Positions 21,434 through 34,456 are shown, counted from the first letter of the stretch. The stretch is 64,000 nucleotides of DNA from Guadua angustifolia (GCA_036346375.1 CM070508.1:21334852-21398851); one strand, 5' to 3'. Notes: generated from the letters alone by a model not told the origin. A program made the numbers and translations.

Positions 21434-24111
21434 ATGGAGCACCCCGAGTCACTCCTTGACTCTTCGTTGGACCGACGGCACCGTGCGTTCGTCCACACCA
21501 CACAGGGCGTTGAGAGGGTGCCTCTGCTGCGGGTCCGTGTGCCCGGCAGGGCATGGCGGCTCCACCCAGCCTTCTACGCCCGGTGAGTTGCACTACATTT
21601 ACATGTTTCTTTGCTCGCACAATTGCATTTCGTCTAACAATTGAATTTACATGTCGATAGGTTGGCACGTGCTGGGTTGCTTCCCCTCGCTCGCATGATC
21701 GAGGCCTCACCTGAGGACGTGGCTGAGGCTGAGGATCCTGCGGAGGGCGACGACGGTCCAGAGCGGTCACGGCGTTTTCCGTTCGACCGGAGCCTACTGT
21801 CTAGTCTGGTGGACCGTTGGCGCCCGGAGACGCACACTTTCCACCTGCCGTTCGGGGAGGTGACGGTCACCCTGCAGGACGTCGCGATGCTTCTGAGGTT
21901 GCCGATCGCCGGGCACCGTCGGACCCTCGTTGGCTCTTCTTGAGTGGCGGTGACTGCAGGAGAGGTTATTGGAGTGGCTCACACTGACCCGACGATACCC
22001 GTCGCTAGGAAGAAGCACGGGCCGTTGAGGAGGTGGTTGGCCCAGTTCGAGGTGAGTGCTTCCACGTGTATATGTTATTCTAATTTTTTGTAACATTATT
22101 AACATATTACTATATGTTAATTGTCATAGGTGCAGCACATGGCGGCGGACCCCACGCCGTACCAGGTGGCCCGACACTTCGAGGCCTACCTGCTTTGGTT
22201 GTTTGGGATGGTCATGTTCACGACCACACACGGAGACAGCGTGGACGCACGGTGGATAGCCTACGCACGGGCTATCGCGGACGCTGCTGACCCAGACCAG
22301 GTCCCGCTGGTGTCCTGGGGTTCGGCGGTTCTTGCTGGCACGTACCGCGCCCTTTGCGACGCGTGCGTGAAGCTGAGCAAGACCGCCAACCTGACTGGGA
22401 TACCCCTACTTCTCCAGGTTTGGTCGTTCGAGCGCTTCCCAGTGGGTTGACCCTTAGTCTTCCCGCGACAGTACACCGCCGAGATGTACGGGGGCGATGA
22501 CATCGACCGGCCGACCGTGGGCTCGCTTTGGACTCGGCGACGGGTAATTATTTTCTTGAATTGCATTTATCAAATTTTATTTGCAGTCGCATGTGTTTAC
22601 ACATATTTTTTCCTTTTGCGACCACGGTGGCGGAGTGCGAATCGTTCGGGCGTACCACTCCTTCATGGAGGCGTTCGACCACCTGCACGCGGTCCAGGTG
22701 GTCTGGGACCCTTATAGCGAGCGCCGTGTCAGAGAGCCGCCCGGTTGGCTCTCGGCGCTTTGCTATAGGGACCGGGGTTTCTTGGTCGACGACGAGGAAG
22801 ATCGTCCTCGACGTCTCACGTGGAGGACTACGCGCGACCGAAGTCCTCGAGCGATTCGACCTCGACGCCGGTCCCTGTTTTGGGGGATCGTGTACTGTGG
22901 CAAGACACTCGTGAGTTATCCGACCTAAAATATGTGAAATAGTTACGTCGTATGTGTAATAATTTGGATTTCTTTTCAGGGTCCACACCCATGGCCCTCC
23001 GAAGAGCCTGGTCACCTTGCTACAGAGGATGGAGCCGTGGTGGCGCTTGATGGGTCGGGCACAAAGAAGACGTCGTCGATGAGGCCACACCTTACGACGA
23101 CTCGTCCCCACCAGATACTGCATTGTGCGTGCCTCGGACGCTGCGTCTGCCTCTCATTGGTGGAGGAGGCTTGCCCAGCACGTGACGCTCCTAGCATGGC
23201 TGACTTGTACCCAGGCCAGGCAGAGCGGCCATGCACGCCATGGTAAGTATTAATTTTGTAAATTACATTGTGTATTCCTGACGCTATGTCCATATGCATA
23301 TCACTTTGTCGTATGTGGCAGGTGGACCACGCTAGGGAGCTCCATACGCACGGCAGCAGCGTCTTGTCCAGGTGGACCACCCTCTCGCTGGAGGAGATTG
23401 CAGAGGCCTGGAGACGCATGGTGAGCGGCCTGGCCAGGATCGTGGAGATGGGTTCTTATCGGCACGTCGACGCTACCGACCGCGGCACCTCTTCGAGGCC
23501 GCCGCCCGTGCCTACACACCCCACACAGACCCCAGCTCCTCCTTACACAGCGGAGGCGGCGTACAGTTTCCACACTCCTTTGCCTCCGGCCCCAGACGTG
23601 GCTGGAGGGTCCGGCTGGCAGGCAGCACGCGGTTCCACCATGATGCCCACGCCAGGTAAGTCGAGCTACTTACGTTTCGTATTAGTATCACGTAACTGCA
23701 ATTAAAAGCTATTATCCGAACGTGCAGGCTACGTTGAGGGTGGAGGACAGTTCTCTTAGTCCACGCACTCCTCAGGCCACGTCGAGTAGGACTTCTTCGC
23801 GGACCAAGCTTTCTCGGTGCACACTTCAGCCGCTTCAGACCGACGCAGCCACGCAGCCCTCGCGACCGACGCAGGCACGCCTCGCAAACCACAGCTTGAC
23901 GCAGCCGGACTTCGGTACCTACGGGTACACGTTGCCTCCCCGAGACCGTCGACCGGTGCAGCGTTACAGCCCTTCCGACTATGGCCAGGCGGGGCCATCG
24001 CAGGAGCAGGCGAGGCCATCGCAGGAGCTTCACCCTCGCCCTCTTGACGATGCACCGGCCTCAGCACGTAGGCCGAAGAGGGGTCGTCGTAGTGGGGGTG
24101 CGGCCGACTAA
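21434..24111 (+). pseudogene. Plant mobile domain (PMD) gene carried by the MULE
   Basis: The protein belongs to the plant mobile domain family (aminotransferase-like PMD, as in MAIN/MAIL1), found both in transposons and in host silencing-related genes; biochemical role not known. Exons: 21434-21582 (LLRVRVPGRAWRLHPAFYAR), 21661-22051 (SSLVDRWRPETHTFHLPFGE, VTLQDVAMLLRLPIAGH), 22130-22543 (QVARHFEAYLLWLFGMVMF, DDIDRPTVGSLWTRRR), about 22577-22915 (RAYHSFMEAFDHLHAVQVVW), about 22981-23242, 23322-23655 and a last exon near 23728-24111. The C-terminal tail is rich in Pro, Ser and Gln and ends RRPKRGRRSGGAAD, a possible nuclear signal. Two in-frame TGA codons (21941, 22448) and a frame change near 22790 break it. 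TGA at 22448 would be CGA (Arg) before a C-to-T change. No stop separates the exon junctions I could test. Confidence 0.82.
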
Positions 24112-24606
24112 GGACTCGCTGATAGGCTGTTGTCCTATTTTTGTTCTTATTTTGTACTATTCTACATTGTTTAGAGTGTTGTTCTCCCTTTGTTACTTTG
24201 TTCGTACTGTTATACAATGTTAATAGTGTTGTTCACGCCTGCAGTACCTTTCCGATATCAATGCGACATGACAACGCGAACGTTGCAGCTTTCTCGGACC
24301 GATTCGACAACACGCTGCAGCCCACTTTTTCTGATCGATTCGATAACACGCTGCACACAACAGCTTTCTCGGGCGAGGCCACAGCACGCTGCTATCATCT
24401 TTCTCAGACCTCGAAAGCACCTCAGCTTTCTGGAGGGGGGACGTGGCTATAAGAGGACTCTCCGAGGGGAGAGCCGAAAGCACCTCAGTTTCTCGTTGAA
24501 CATTCTTCCCCGGAACCCCGCAATCCTTCCACAAATCGAAGAGCTTTCATACCACCTCCGCTACCACATATCCTCGTCTTCGTCCCGTTCCTTGCCTCAA
24601 AAGACT
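24112..24606 (+). promoter_or_regulatory. Repeat-rich promoter region of the first GRF gene
   Basis: About 24290-24410 holds three to four copies of a unit with GATTCGACAACACGCTGCA and CAGCTTTCTCGG. A TATA-like GGCTATAAGAGG lies at about 24446-24457, some 150 bases before the start codon. The same CAACACGCTGCA word recurs downstream of the gene at 25558-25640. Confidence 0.5.
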
Positions 24607-25127
24607 ATGTCTCAAACGGCGACCTCAGCAAATCGGAGGGCTCGTGCACTTGCCAATGCAAGGCAGGTCGATTGCCCTAACTGCCACGTGCAAGCTAATG
24701 TGTTGTACTCCAACACTGAGGAAAATAATGGGCGAGTGTTCTACAAGTGCCCTTTTTTCTCTATAAGTGAAAGATAGTTTGATTCCTTCTTGTGCACACT
24801 ATTTCTTCTATTCGAGTTGTGTAGTTGTTCTGAGATATCTCATTCCTTCGCACGCCCTGAAAGCTTGTTCACCTCATCACGTAGACTACAGGGTGCCAAT
24901 ATTTCCAGTGGGTGGACACCATGGACACCTCGAGGGAGCGTCCTACAACTATTGTACCACAAAGGATGCACCAGCCTTCTATGGAGGAGAGGATGGACCC
25001 TATGCTTGAGCAGAGGCTGAACATGCTGATGTTCAAGATGGAGCACATTTTAGATCATATGAAATGGTTAGAGAAGCTTGTATATGTGGCTATCGTTCTT
25101 GTATTGTGCTCTATTCTTGCGAAGTAG
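24607..25127 (+). CDS. Small GRF-zinc-finger protein with coiled coil and C-terminal membrane helix
   Basis: Two exons (24607-24766, 24892-25127) joined by a GT-AG intron give 131 residues. The GRF-type zinc finger reads CPNCHVQANVLYSNTEENNG, then GRVFYKCPFFSI, and after the junction RCQYFQWVDTMD; the intron splits the finger, and joining restores the last Cys and the aromatic QYFQW segment. Next is a Met/Glu-rich likely coiled coil (SMEERMDPMLEQRLNMLMFK) and a hydrophobic helix (LVYVAIVLVLCSIL) ending AK. GRF fingers bind single-stranded nucleic acid in some known proteins. In grasses many small GRF-coiled-coil-TM proteins exist, of unknown function. There is no stop or frameshift, so it could be expressed, unlike its neighbours. 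The open frame extends upstream of the ATG, so an earlier start is possible. Confidence 0.72.
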
Positions 25128-25529
25128 TTCATTTCGTGTAGAGGGGGCAGAGTTGGTAACGGATGTCTTTCGAAGTGGTTTCCAGATATCATATCTTCAT
25201 GTATCCGTATTTTACATGTTAAGCAGGCTTTAATTAGAATATTTTCATGTGATATGGCTGTCCAAACTGGGTTCCAAAGGTAGTCACACCAACATCTGTA
25301 TTTACACAAGTAATTGTAAAGGCCGTTGAATAGGCTTAGTTAGTTCAGTTTTCTGCACGACTAGTTCACGAAGGGTGTTTGCGGAAGAAAGATTTATATG
25401 CAGATCAAGCCCCAAAAAGAATATCTGAATCCTACTAAAGCAAGAGCCCTAAACGTTCACAAACTGTGCAGTTTTAGAAATACTTAAGCTTTTTTCGGTG
25501 GCTTGTAAAACTACTCGACTAAACGACAA

Positions 25530-25765
25530 AACTCTGCACCACGCTGCTCGGGCTGAGACGACAACACGCTGCACCCCGCTTTTCAAACTGAAAAGACAAC
25601 ACGCTGCATCCCGCTTTTCAGACTGAAACGACAACACGCGGTTTCGTGCCGGGGCAGCTTTCGGGAGAGGGTGACACATCGTGCAGCCTTTGACTGAGGG
25701 TGACAAGTCGTGCAGCCTTTTACAGAGGGTGACAGGTCGTGCAGCCTTTGACAGAGGGTGACAGG
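25530..25765 (+). repeat. Tandem repeats of a 27-28 bp unit, left half
   Basis: First come three units with GACAACACGCTGCA and CCCGCTTTTCA, then units of the form ACAGAGGGTGACAGGTCGTG followed by CAGCCTTT. The array is split by the LTR retrotransposon and continues at 36981. Before insertion it lay directly upstream of the second GRF-like gene. Confidence 0.8.
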
Positions 25766-28314
25766 TGAAAGGACAGGGGATGTCGCCTAGAGGGGGGGTG
25801 AATAGGCGAATTAAACTTTTAAAACTTAATTGCAGCGGAAATAAAACAATCCAAGGTTTTCAGTCCGGAGTGTCCGAGGATTTTATCCGAATACTCCGGT
25901 ATAAATGTCCGGACTATCCGGGGTAATTGTGCGGATACTCCGGATTGGAGGCCTCGGGATGAAATTTGAAATTCCTCCAACTTTTGAGCAATCTACTTGA
26001 ACACAAAGATTCTAAATACTACCAGGAACCTAGGTCAAGTAGTGGTCTAGCGAAAAACTCAAAAAGCAAGTAGATCGAGCAAATTCAAGATTCAATATCA
26101 AATATTAAAACAACAGTAAGAGGCAAACTTGGAGACGATGATTTTTCACCCGAAGTTCGGATCCTTGAGGGGATCCTACGTCTCCGTTGAGGCGGCACCA
26201 AGCCGGGGTCTCTTTCAACCCTTATCCTCCCGGTGTTGCACTTTGCACTCGCCGACGGCCCGGTCACCCAAGACACGGGGGTCTCTTTCAACTCGCTAGC
26301 CGCCCGGTGTTGCACCTTGCACTCGCCGGCTTTCACTTCTTTGATTCATTCCCTTGCGGAGGCGGAATCGGCCTTCACAAACTTCCTACGGCCAACCACA
26401 CGAAGAACCGGTGGCTCGTAGGCGACCTCCTAGCCGTCTAGGAGTCCTCAACCTCCAAGAGTAACAAATGCTCACGAAGAACAAGCTTGGAGATGAAATC
26501 AAGTGCTCAACAACTCAAATCACACTCAACCCGAGCACTACCCGCTCTCACACCCAACCCTTCACTCAAAAGGGGATCACTAAGATCTAGGGTTAGAGGG
26601 GCTTTTGGAAGCTTAAGATCACCAAGAATACACCCCAAAGCACCAAGGAACCAGCCCAACAACCTCCTCCAACGGCTACCCAAGAGGGGGCTTTAAATAG
26701 AAGTCCCAAAAAAAACTAGCCGTTTGAACTGCGCAAACCCCGGATACTCCGGACTATTTTTACCACGGAGTGTCCGGACTAAATGTCCGGATACTCCGGA
26801 ATCACCTGGATACTCCGGATTGACCTAACCGAGAGACCCAACCCGGATACTCCGGACTTAAGTCCGGATACTCCGGACTGGACTCAAGAGCTCGAGCGAC
26901 GAAAAAGAGCATAACTTTTGATTCCGGACTCCGATTTAAGTGATTTTGGACTCTATTGAAAGCTAAGAACAAGGGCTACACAACCAACAAGGTCTCACTA
27001 CCCAAATCTCAAAGGATAAATCCATATTTCACCAAGAATCCAAGAGAGACCTACAACTTTCACTTTCCGGCACCACCAACACCACTCTCTCTCTAAATTT
27101 CACAAGGATGGATCACTTGAGCACTTGACACATCTAAAAGTCATTCAATGGAGCATCCCTCTTAATAGTACGGCAATCCTTAGACTCAAATTAAATCAAA
27201 GATAATACAAGTCTAGAAACAGTTACTTGTCGTCTTCTTTCTTAACTCCGGTGCATGAAGACTTTCACCAAATGATTGATGACATTTTCGCCTTGTCCAA
27301 CTTGACTCGATTCACCTCATGAGACTCTCGTCCTATCAACCTTGACTTGATCATCCTCTCCGACGATCTTCACGCCAAGTCGATCTTGACTTAGTCCTCA
27401 ACTCTTGGTAACACCGCCGTCTTGTTGACCTCGGCTTAACGATCATCCTTCAAACTACCTTGGTCATCATACACACAAGGGACCTAATTCTTTTCAAGTT
27501 ACTCATGAAAGACATTAGTCCCAAAAGCTCAATAGATGTGAATAAATTGATATTTGTGAGCAGTTAATTACCACAAGTGTTTCATATAAAGAGGCACAAC
27601 ATAAATGGAAACACTTGACAAAAGAAATGTTCTCTACTAAGTGCATCATGATGAATATGTAATTGATCTATATGCACTAGAGAGATAATTGCCGATTTGA
27701 TGAATCGATTAAATAATGGCAAGGATCATAGTCTTTACTTAAATGAAGCACATGATAGAATACACACGAATTGTACATGTGCAACTAATATTTGAAATAA
27801 GAGTAAATATGTGATCCAACACTAAGATTAAACTTCACTAAGAGAGGTGCATGAAAAGATACACAACCAAAACATGCATGCACCAAGTCAATTTATAGCA
27901 ATGTGAAGTTTAACTCTAGTTATTACATGCATACTAAAAGCAAAGCACATAATGAACTCAAATGAACATATATGCACAAATAAATATGACATGAACCAAT
28001 GTGCATATATACAATCAACATACTACTTGGAGTTCACTATGCATTTGCACAAAAGGAATGCAATAACAAATATGGAAGGGATACCGAGATTGCATACCTT
28101 ATCTTTGCTTAACCATCCACTTGATTTTCCTCTAAATAGATGAGACTAATACTCAACTTGGCAATGAACATGTTAGTCTCATAGCAATATAATCATATTA
28201 GAGGTTTGTCATTTGTTAAGCACTAAGTTAAGCATTTACACAATTACATAGATTGTCATTATATGTGTTTGTCATTAATCACCAAAATAACATTAGTGTC
28301 TAGATGCACTTTCA
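25766..28314 (-). repeat. 3' LTR of the gag-only retrotransposon
   Basis: 2549 bp, beginning TGAAAGGACAGG and ending TGCACTTTCA on the plus strand. It is highly similar to the LTR at 34457-36980. It holds many GGATACTCCGGA words around 26740-26880 and 25870-25945. A TATA-like CTATTTAAAG lies on the minus strand at 26691-26700. Open frames inside are repeats of the LTR, not genes. Confidence 0.92.
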
Positions 28315-28332
28315 ATCTCCCCCTTTTTGGTG
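28315..28332 (-). other. Polypurine tract
   Basis: CACCAAAAAGGGGGAGAT on the minus strand lies directly before the 3' LTR, the expected place for plus-strand DNA priming. Confidence 0.8.
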
Positions 28333-31300
28333 ATTTATGACAAACCTATTATCAATTTCACCAAATGACAATATTATGATATTTAGCATTAAAACAAACA
28401 TGAAGAAACAATAAGAGATCATTCTTACAAGTCATCCATTTTTGTCAATCGATTAGGGGACAATTGATAAATCCATAAATTCTCCCCCTTTTGTCATTAA
28501 TCCCAAAAAGGTGTATAATAGATCCTTATTGTTCGTTCAATAAAATATGTTCTCCCCCTTGATTGCACACTCAATAAAAAGATTAGGGAGAACAAAATAA
28601 AAATAAGGAGATAGTAATAGAGCAATGATATTAAGCTCCCCTAAATCTAGGCAAGATATGATACCAATTAGATCCAATATTTAGGTAATTGATGTTTCCA
28701 ATGATACCAATTTAAATGTAGTCATGATTCACAAGATGTATACAAGATCATGAATCAAAATTGTATAAGTAAAATGCGCTTTCATGATCGAGAATATCAC
28801 AAAGTTATCAAGGGCATACCTCTTTGCAATGTGTCACCCATATGTACCTTTTAATTCTTGACAATGCCAAATGCAAGTTAGATGACACTTCAAATTAATT
28901 TAGGATTAGAGGATACCTCTTGAAAGATACTAATTGATGATACCAATTGAAAAATACAACACCATTTAAAATGAGACAATTGAGTATAATGGTGTGCAAA
29001 GACATTATTGAATATAGTCAAAAAGAAACACGTCCCTTTGTCGATTCTTGTCCACCGCATGTTCGAATTGGTCATGATCACGCGCTTGACCTTAGATCCC
29101 TCGGACTATAGAGCTTCTCTCCATTTCCTTCATCCCACCGTCGAAGATGACCCCTTTTCCAATACCTTGAACATCAATAGACAAGCACACGATTTTCGGA
29201 AACAAATATCTCTCAACTTGACCCAAGTTAGGTTGATAATGTCTAAGTACAACATACATGATATAGATGATAAACATGACAATACTATTTGCACGCAATT
29301 TAAAAGGTTCAAGATATCAATTGAAGATTTCATTATACCAATTTACAATGAAAATATTTGAAACTCATTCAAATTCAATCTTGACATCCACTTGTAAGAG
29401 ATACAATGGGTAAAACACATTCAAACTCTCTCTTGAACTTACAAGGGAAAATTTCTCTTTTCCATAATAAACTCCGAGTCATGCAAGAGAGGAAACATTT
29501 GAGGCTAAGATACAATTAAATCCAATTTCCAGAAAAACTTAGCCAAATGATGCACTTTCATTGGAATGAAAACTTAAATAGATATGCTCCACTTTGAAGC
29601 TTAGAGCAATGAATAAGTTCACTTAGTTTTCATCTTGAATGGCTTGCCAAGATTCCAATTTAAAACTCTCAAAGTCTTAAATGATGCAAATAACAGCACA
29701 AAATCGATTATAGCTTTTAAACCATTGCTCAAATGCAAACATCATCACCGCGGAAAAGATTCGTCTCGAAAATCTCTTCGAGGGTTGTGAAGACCAAAAG
29801 CTCATTTGAGCAAAGGAAAACCCCGAAAACTTGACAATAGAGAATGTTGAACTAAAAGTTTCGGGAAAAGAAATCTCGCTTTGAATTGGTCCTTATGATG
29901 AAAACAAGAGCAAATGAGCTCCCACATAATTTTAGATGAATCATGGAGCTATGAATTGGGTTACCTTAGTTTTCAACACAAGGAAATACTCAAATCATCT
30001 TAAAGGTAGCCAAGATTTCAAAAGTGCAACGTGCTGAAAAATTCAGTTTTGACATTCTATTTAAGCATTTTGACAGGGCCAGAAGAAGGTTCAAACAAGA
30101 TTCATAAATTCTGAAAAAATTAGACAATGAAGTCCAACTATAGAAGATCAATTATTACAAAGGTGCCCCCCTCAAATTATGCTTTGATTTGGAGATACAA
30201 AAATCACAAATCAGCTCAAAACCATGCAAAAGTCTGAATTTTCAGCATTTGATCAAAGAGAGAAAAGGCCATAACTTTTTCAAATGAAGTTGAAATTATT
30301 TTAAATTGTGCAGAAATATACTTTAGACCCACGAGAAACTTTTCCAAAAGGAATTTTCCAAAAACGAGTCTCCAATCAAAAGATATGTCAAATTTTGCTT
30401 TGTAGGTATGATTTTCAATCAAAGAGAAGAAAAGTCAAAGCTTTTTCCAATTAAGTCCAACTGATTTGAAACTTTCCAGAAATGAACTTTGAACTATTTA
30501 GAAGGTTTCTCAAAAAAAAATTCCTCAAAAGAAATTTTCTTTTAAAAGATATGGCAAAATGCGCTTTGTAGGCAAAACGAAAAGTTCAATTTGCATCGAA
30601 TGCTCAAAATGCAATCCGAATTAGATTTCTTGGAGATTTGAACTTTCATGGCTTTGTATGAGTTGGAAATACTATTTCAAGCCAAGAAATACGAAGAAAT
30701 CCAACTCGAATAGCAAAAACCACAATATGCAATAATGGGTCATTTTGGGTCAAATGAAGAATTTTGGCTAAATTCAAATAGCTATAACTTTTGAACGGTT
30801 GGTCGTTTGGAAAAACTTTGAACTAAAGAAATACTTGAAATGACCAACCCTACGAGTTTTGTATTGACCACTTTTTCAAAAACTCAATAGATTTTAACTT
30901 ATGAAAATGTTTCATTTAATCCAAAATCAAGATCCTATAAGATCCATTTGTGGCCAAATTTGCTATTTTGTTTCTAAAATAGAAATTTTTACTCCGAAAG
31001 CATTGGAAAACATTTAAAATACATATTTGAGAACTTTTATAAAGATTTTCACAAATATTGGCCTTTTAAACAATATTTTTGACTTTTTGACCAAAGAGGC
31101 TCATATGAAGAATATGCATGCATATGATTTTCAATGTTATTCCAAAAAGTATCAAATGAAGTCAAATAGCCATGAGATTGTGTAGAAATGGTCCATGGAC
31201 ATCCAAGAGACTTCTCCAAAAAGAATTTCTCAAATATCACCCTCCAATCAAAAACTAGGCCATTAGAAGCATTGGAGGTTTAGTTTTGACACTAAGTCAA

Positions 31301-32659
31301 ATAAAGTCAATAATCTCGCAAATGAGTTCAAATAAATTTAAGAATTTCCAGATATGAGCTCCATATGCGAGAGAAGGTTTTCCAACAAAAATTTTTTTTG
31401 CAATAAATCAATTTTATTTTGAGAGATATGGTGAAAGATGTATTTGAATCACATAAAGAATTAAGATTTTCACCAAATCCTCAAAATAGAACCAAATGAG
31501 TTTTGAATGGAAATAAGCACTTTATGGCTTCATATGTGTTATAGAGATGTTTATAAGCCTATTAGCATATTCAAATCCATTCAAATCGTAAAATCCAACT
31601 TTATGCAAGAGTATGCCAAATAAGATCAAAAGAGAGATTTTGGTGAACTTTAAAAAGGCATAGCTTTTAAATGATTCAGAATTTTGAGAATCTTTGAATT
31701 AGAGAAATGTTTTAAAATCAAAAACCTCAAAAGTTTTGTATAGAATCCTTTTTGAAGAAACAATAGAAAAGGAAAGTCAAAATCCAACAATACAAAAATT
31801 CAAATAAACCAAGGGATAAGATATAGAGATTTGAATTTTATGTATGAGTCTAAAATACTATTTTGAACCAAGATACTACACAAGATCCGGTCCAAATGAA
31901 GAAACTCACTAAGTGCAATAATATGACCATTATGGGTCAAATATAGTTTTTCGGTGAGTTTCAAAATCAAATAATTTTTGCTAGGTTGGTCTTTTGAAAA
32001 TCTTTTCAACACAAGAATTGCTAAGAATGACCAACTCTAGGTTTTTCATTTTGGAATTACTTTCAAAATCATTTTACATATTATTCTATGAAAATTATAA
32101 GTTTAAATCCAAAACAAGATACTAGTAACTAGATTTTGATCATGAAACTCATTTTCTTTTCAAAATAAATTTTGTGAAGCCAAAACCTTTGAAAAACGTT
32201 TCAAATACATTTGTATACATTTTGCAATTAGTTTTTCACAACAATACTAATAGTATACAAAACTTTGAGTTTTGGCTAAATGGTTTGATTTTGAAAATAT
32301 ATATTAGCACTTATATAAATATGGGCACATGTAGGGATGTAATATACATGGATATGAGTTAACACTCCCCCTTAATGTGCCACTATCCCAAACTTGCTCA
32401 AGATTGCAATCAAAACAACTAATAAGCATGAGCAAGCAAATGAACAAGTAATCTAAATTGATTTTCATGAATAATGCAATATAACCTACACAAGGCTATA
32501 AACTATAAGAATCAATTTAAATACTTGTTACCCGAGATGGCATTAGCTCAAGATTGAAGTGATCATCCTCATGCTTGGCTCCATTTTGCAAATCATTAAG
32601 TCCTCTTCCCTTTTGAAGAAGCCAAACGTCCAATCCATCTCATATTACCTAAAAATCTT
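28333..32659 (-). repeat. AT-rich internal region with degenerate repeats in place of pol
   Basis: No protein domain is recognisable in about 4.3 kb. From about 30200 to 32050, diverged blocks of roughly 150-180 bp recur. They share, on the plus strand, words such as CTTTCCAGAAATGAAC, AGAAATTTTCTTTTAAAAGA and AAAAGATATGGCAAAATG followed by GCTTTGTAGG. Matching places include 30374, 30540, 31235 and 31415. This looks like filler or structured RNA rather than decayed pol. Confidence 0.6.
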
Positions 32660-34359
32660 TTAGGCGGTTTTTGGTACCCAATCTTTGTTGGGTCCAACAA
32701 TGTTAGTCACAATGGATTTAGGAACCCAAATAGCCCTAATTTGGATATTATTTAATTGACTAACACAATTAGAAATAGGTTTGCAATAATTATTCCTCCT
32801 AGGCAAATGATTGGCATTTTTATGAAAAGGCTTAGGAGGACAATGATACTTTGCAAAATTATTTCTAGTTTGATCTCTTCTAAGCATATGATTATTAAAA
32901 TTATGTATTGGCTTAGAGGATCTAGTATATCTAGCAAATGTTTTGCTATTATTATTTCTCCTAAGCATATGATCAACATGATTTTTCTTGGTCTTAGGAA
33001 ATCTAGTATTTTGAGCAAACCCATTTCTAGATTTATTTCTTCTAAGTAAATGATTATTATTATTATGCATAAACTTGGAAGAATCGATAAACTTGGCAAA
33101 CACATTGCCATTTTTGTCTTTCCTAAGCAAATGATGATCATTGTCAATAATAGGCTTAGGAGTGATACCTTTGGGACAATCCTTACCGATGTGCCCCTTT
33201 TCCCGACAATTGTAGCAAGTAGGCTTTGAACGTCTCTTTTTCTTGACTTGCTCTTTGTCGGTTTGCCTTATTGTTGATGATTGTGGCTTGATCTCCACTT
33301 TATTAGGGCACACGGAGGCGAAGTGGCCCTTCTTGTTGCAAGCAAAGCACTTGATAGTCTTTGAGTGTCTTGCGTTGTGCCTTGTCTTGCTAGTCTCCCT
33401 CTTGGAGATGTAGCCGAGTCCTCGCTTATCTTGAGGCGTCCTTGGCTTGCTCAAAATCTCATCGAGGACGGCTTTACCCTTTACGCACCTCTTCAAGTCA
33501 TTTTCTAATCTAATGACTTGGGTCTTGAGCTCTTTATTTTCCTCTACAAGGTTAGTCTCAACATGCATAGAGGAAGTAGTAGCAATAGAATCTGAGCAAC
33601 AAGGTAAATCATTGCTAGAGGTGGATATGTATTTATTTGATGAATTATTAGTATTAATATTTATGCAAGGCATTTCATCAATTAAATCACATGAGATTCC
33701 TATATCCACCTTTGGCTTAAAATTTTCTTTGAGAAGGAGAGATTCATGATTTTCTTTAAGCACATTATAATCATTTTGAAGTGATTGATGTTCAAGCTTC
33801 AAAGTTTTATATTTCTTTTTCTCCCTCCCAAGACATTCATTTAGCTCCTTTAACATATTCATAAACTCTTCACAAGAGAGCTCATCATCATCATCATCAC
33901 TTACCTCATTCTTACCTTTTGCCATAAAGCAACGGATTCGAGATGTGAGTGAATCTTCATCGTCACTTGAGGCGGAGGTTGAGGTTGATGGAGATGTCGG
34001 TTCTTCATCACTTGAGCTTGAGATGGAGCTTGAGGTTTCATCTCCCGACATCTCTTCCTTAATGCAATCCTCAATTGAAGACGTGGATGATTTAAATAGT
34101 TCTTGAAGCTTTATCCACATCTCATGGGCGCTCTTGAGATTGCATATGCTATCAAAAATTTCATCGCTCACAACCCAAAATAAAACGTTAGTAGCTTGAG
34201 CGTCAAGATGTAGGCATTTCGTCTCTCCTTCAGTTGGATCAACTTCATTCAATGGAGACGAAAAGCCAACATCTACGATCCACCATATTTGGGGCTCATG
34301 GATTTAAAATGAGAAGTCATAAATAATTTCCATGAAGAATAATTTGAACCATTTAGCAT
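32660..34359 (-). pseudogene. Copia gag polyprotein with two CCHC knuckles and a repeated tail
   Basis: Encodes the capsid/nucleocapsid-like protein that packages retrotransposon RNA. The N-terminus (about 34359) reads MLNGSNYSSWKLFMTSHFKS; a one-base loss near 34285 shifts the frame, and the long open part (530 residues, from 34252) continues PLNEVDPTEGETKCLHLDAQ and DEIFDSICNLKSAHEMWIKL (UBN2 gag domain). Then come an acidic Ser-rich stretch, a coiled coil and two zinc knuckles, CFACNKKGHFASVC and CYNCREKGHIGKDC. The tail has about five repeats of 26-29 residues starting NHLLRR or NHMLRR. It ends IWVPKSIVTN then DWVPKTA, where pol would normally continue, but a stop follows. Apart from the N-terminal shift the frame is open. 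The base deletion could be real or a sequencing error. Confidence 0.85.
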
Positions 34360-34442
34360 AAGTAGATCGTGTGAGTGCTCTACTCCTCTAGTCGATATTT
34401 TTTACCCTCTAGACGGTTAAGTCTAATAAAATGAGAGACCTT

Positions 34443-34454
34443 GCTCTGATACCA
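34443..34454 (-). other. Primer binding site (initiator tRNA-Met)
   Basis: TGGTATCAGAGC on the minus strand lies two bases inside the 5' LTR. It is the standard Copia primer site complementary to the 3' end of initiator tRNA-Met and fixes the orientation of the element. Confidence 0.9.
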
Positions 34455-34456
34455 AT

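Noticed and set aside
22548..23123. Minus-strand open frame of 191 residues
   Set aside because: Antisense to PMD exons with clear family motifs on the plus strand.
26085..26441. Open frames in the LTR, with repeated Ser/Arg-rich peptides, also present at 34764-35120
   Set aside because: Identical in both LTRs and explained by LTR repeats; no recognisable domain.
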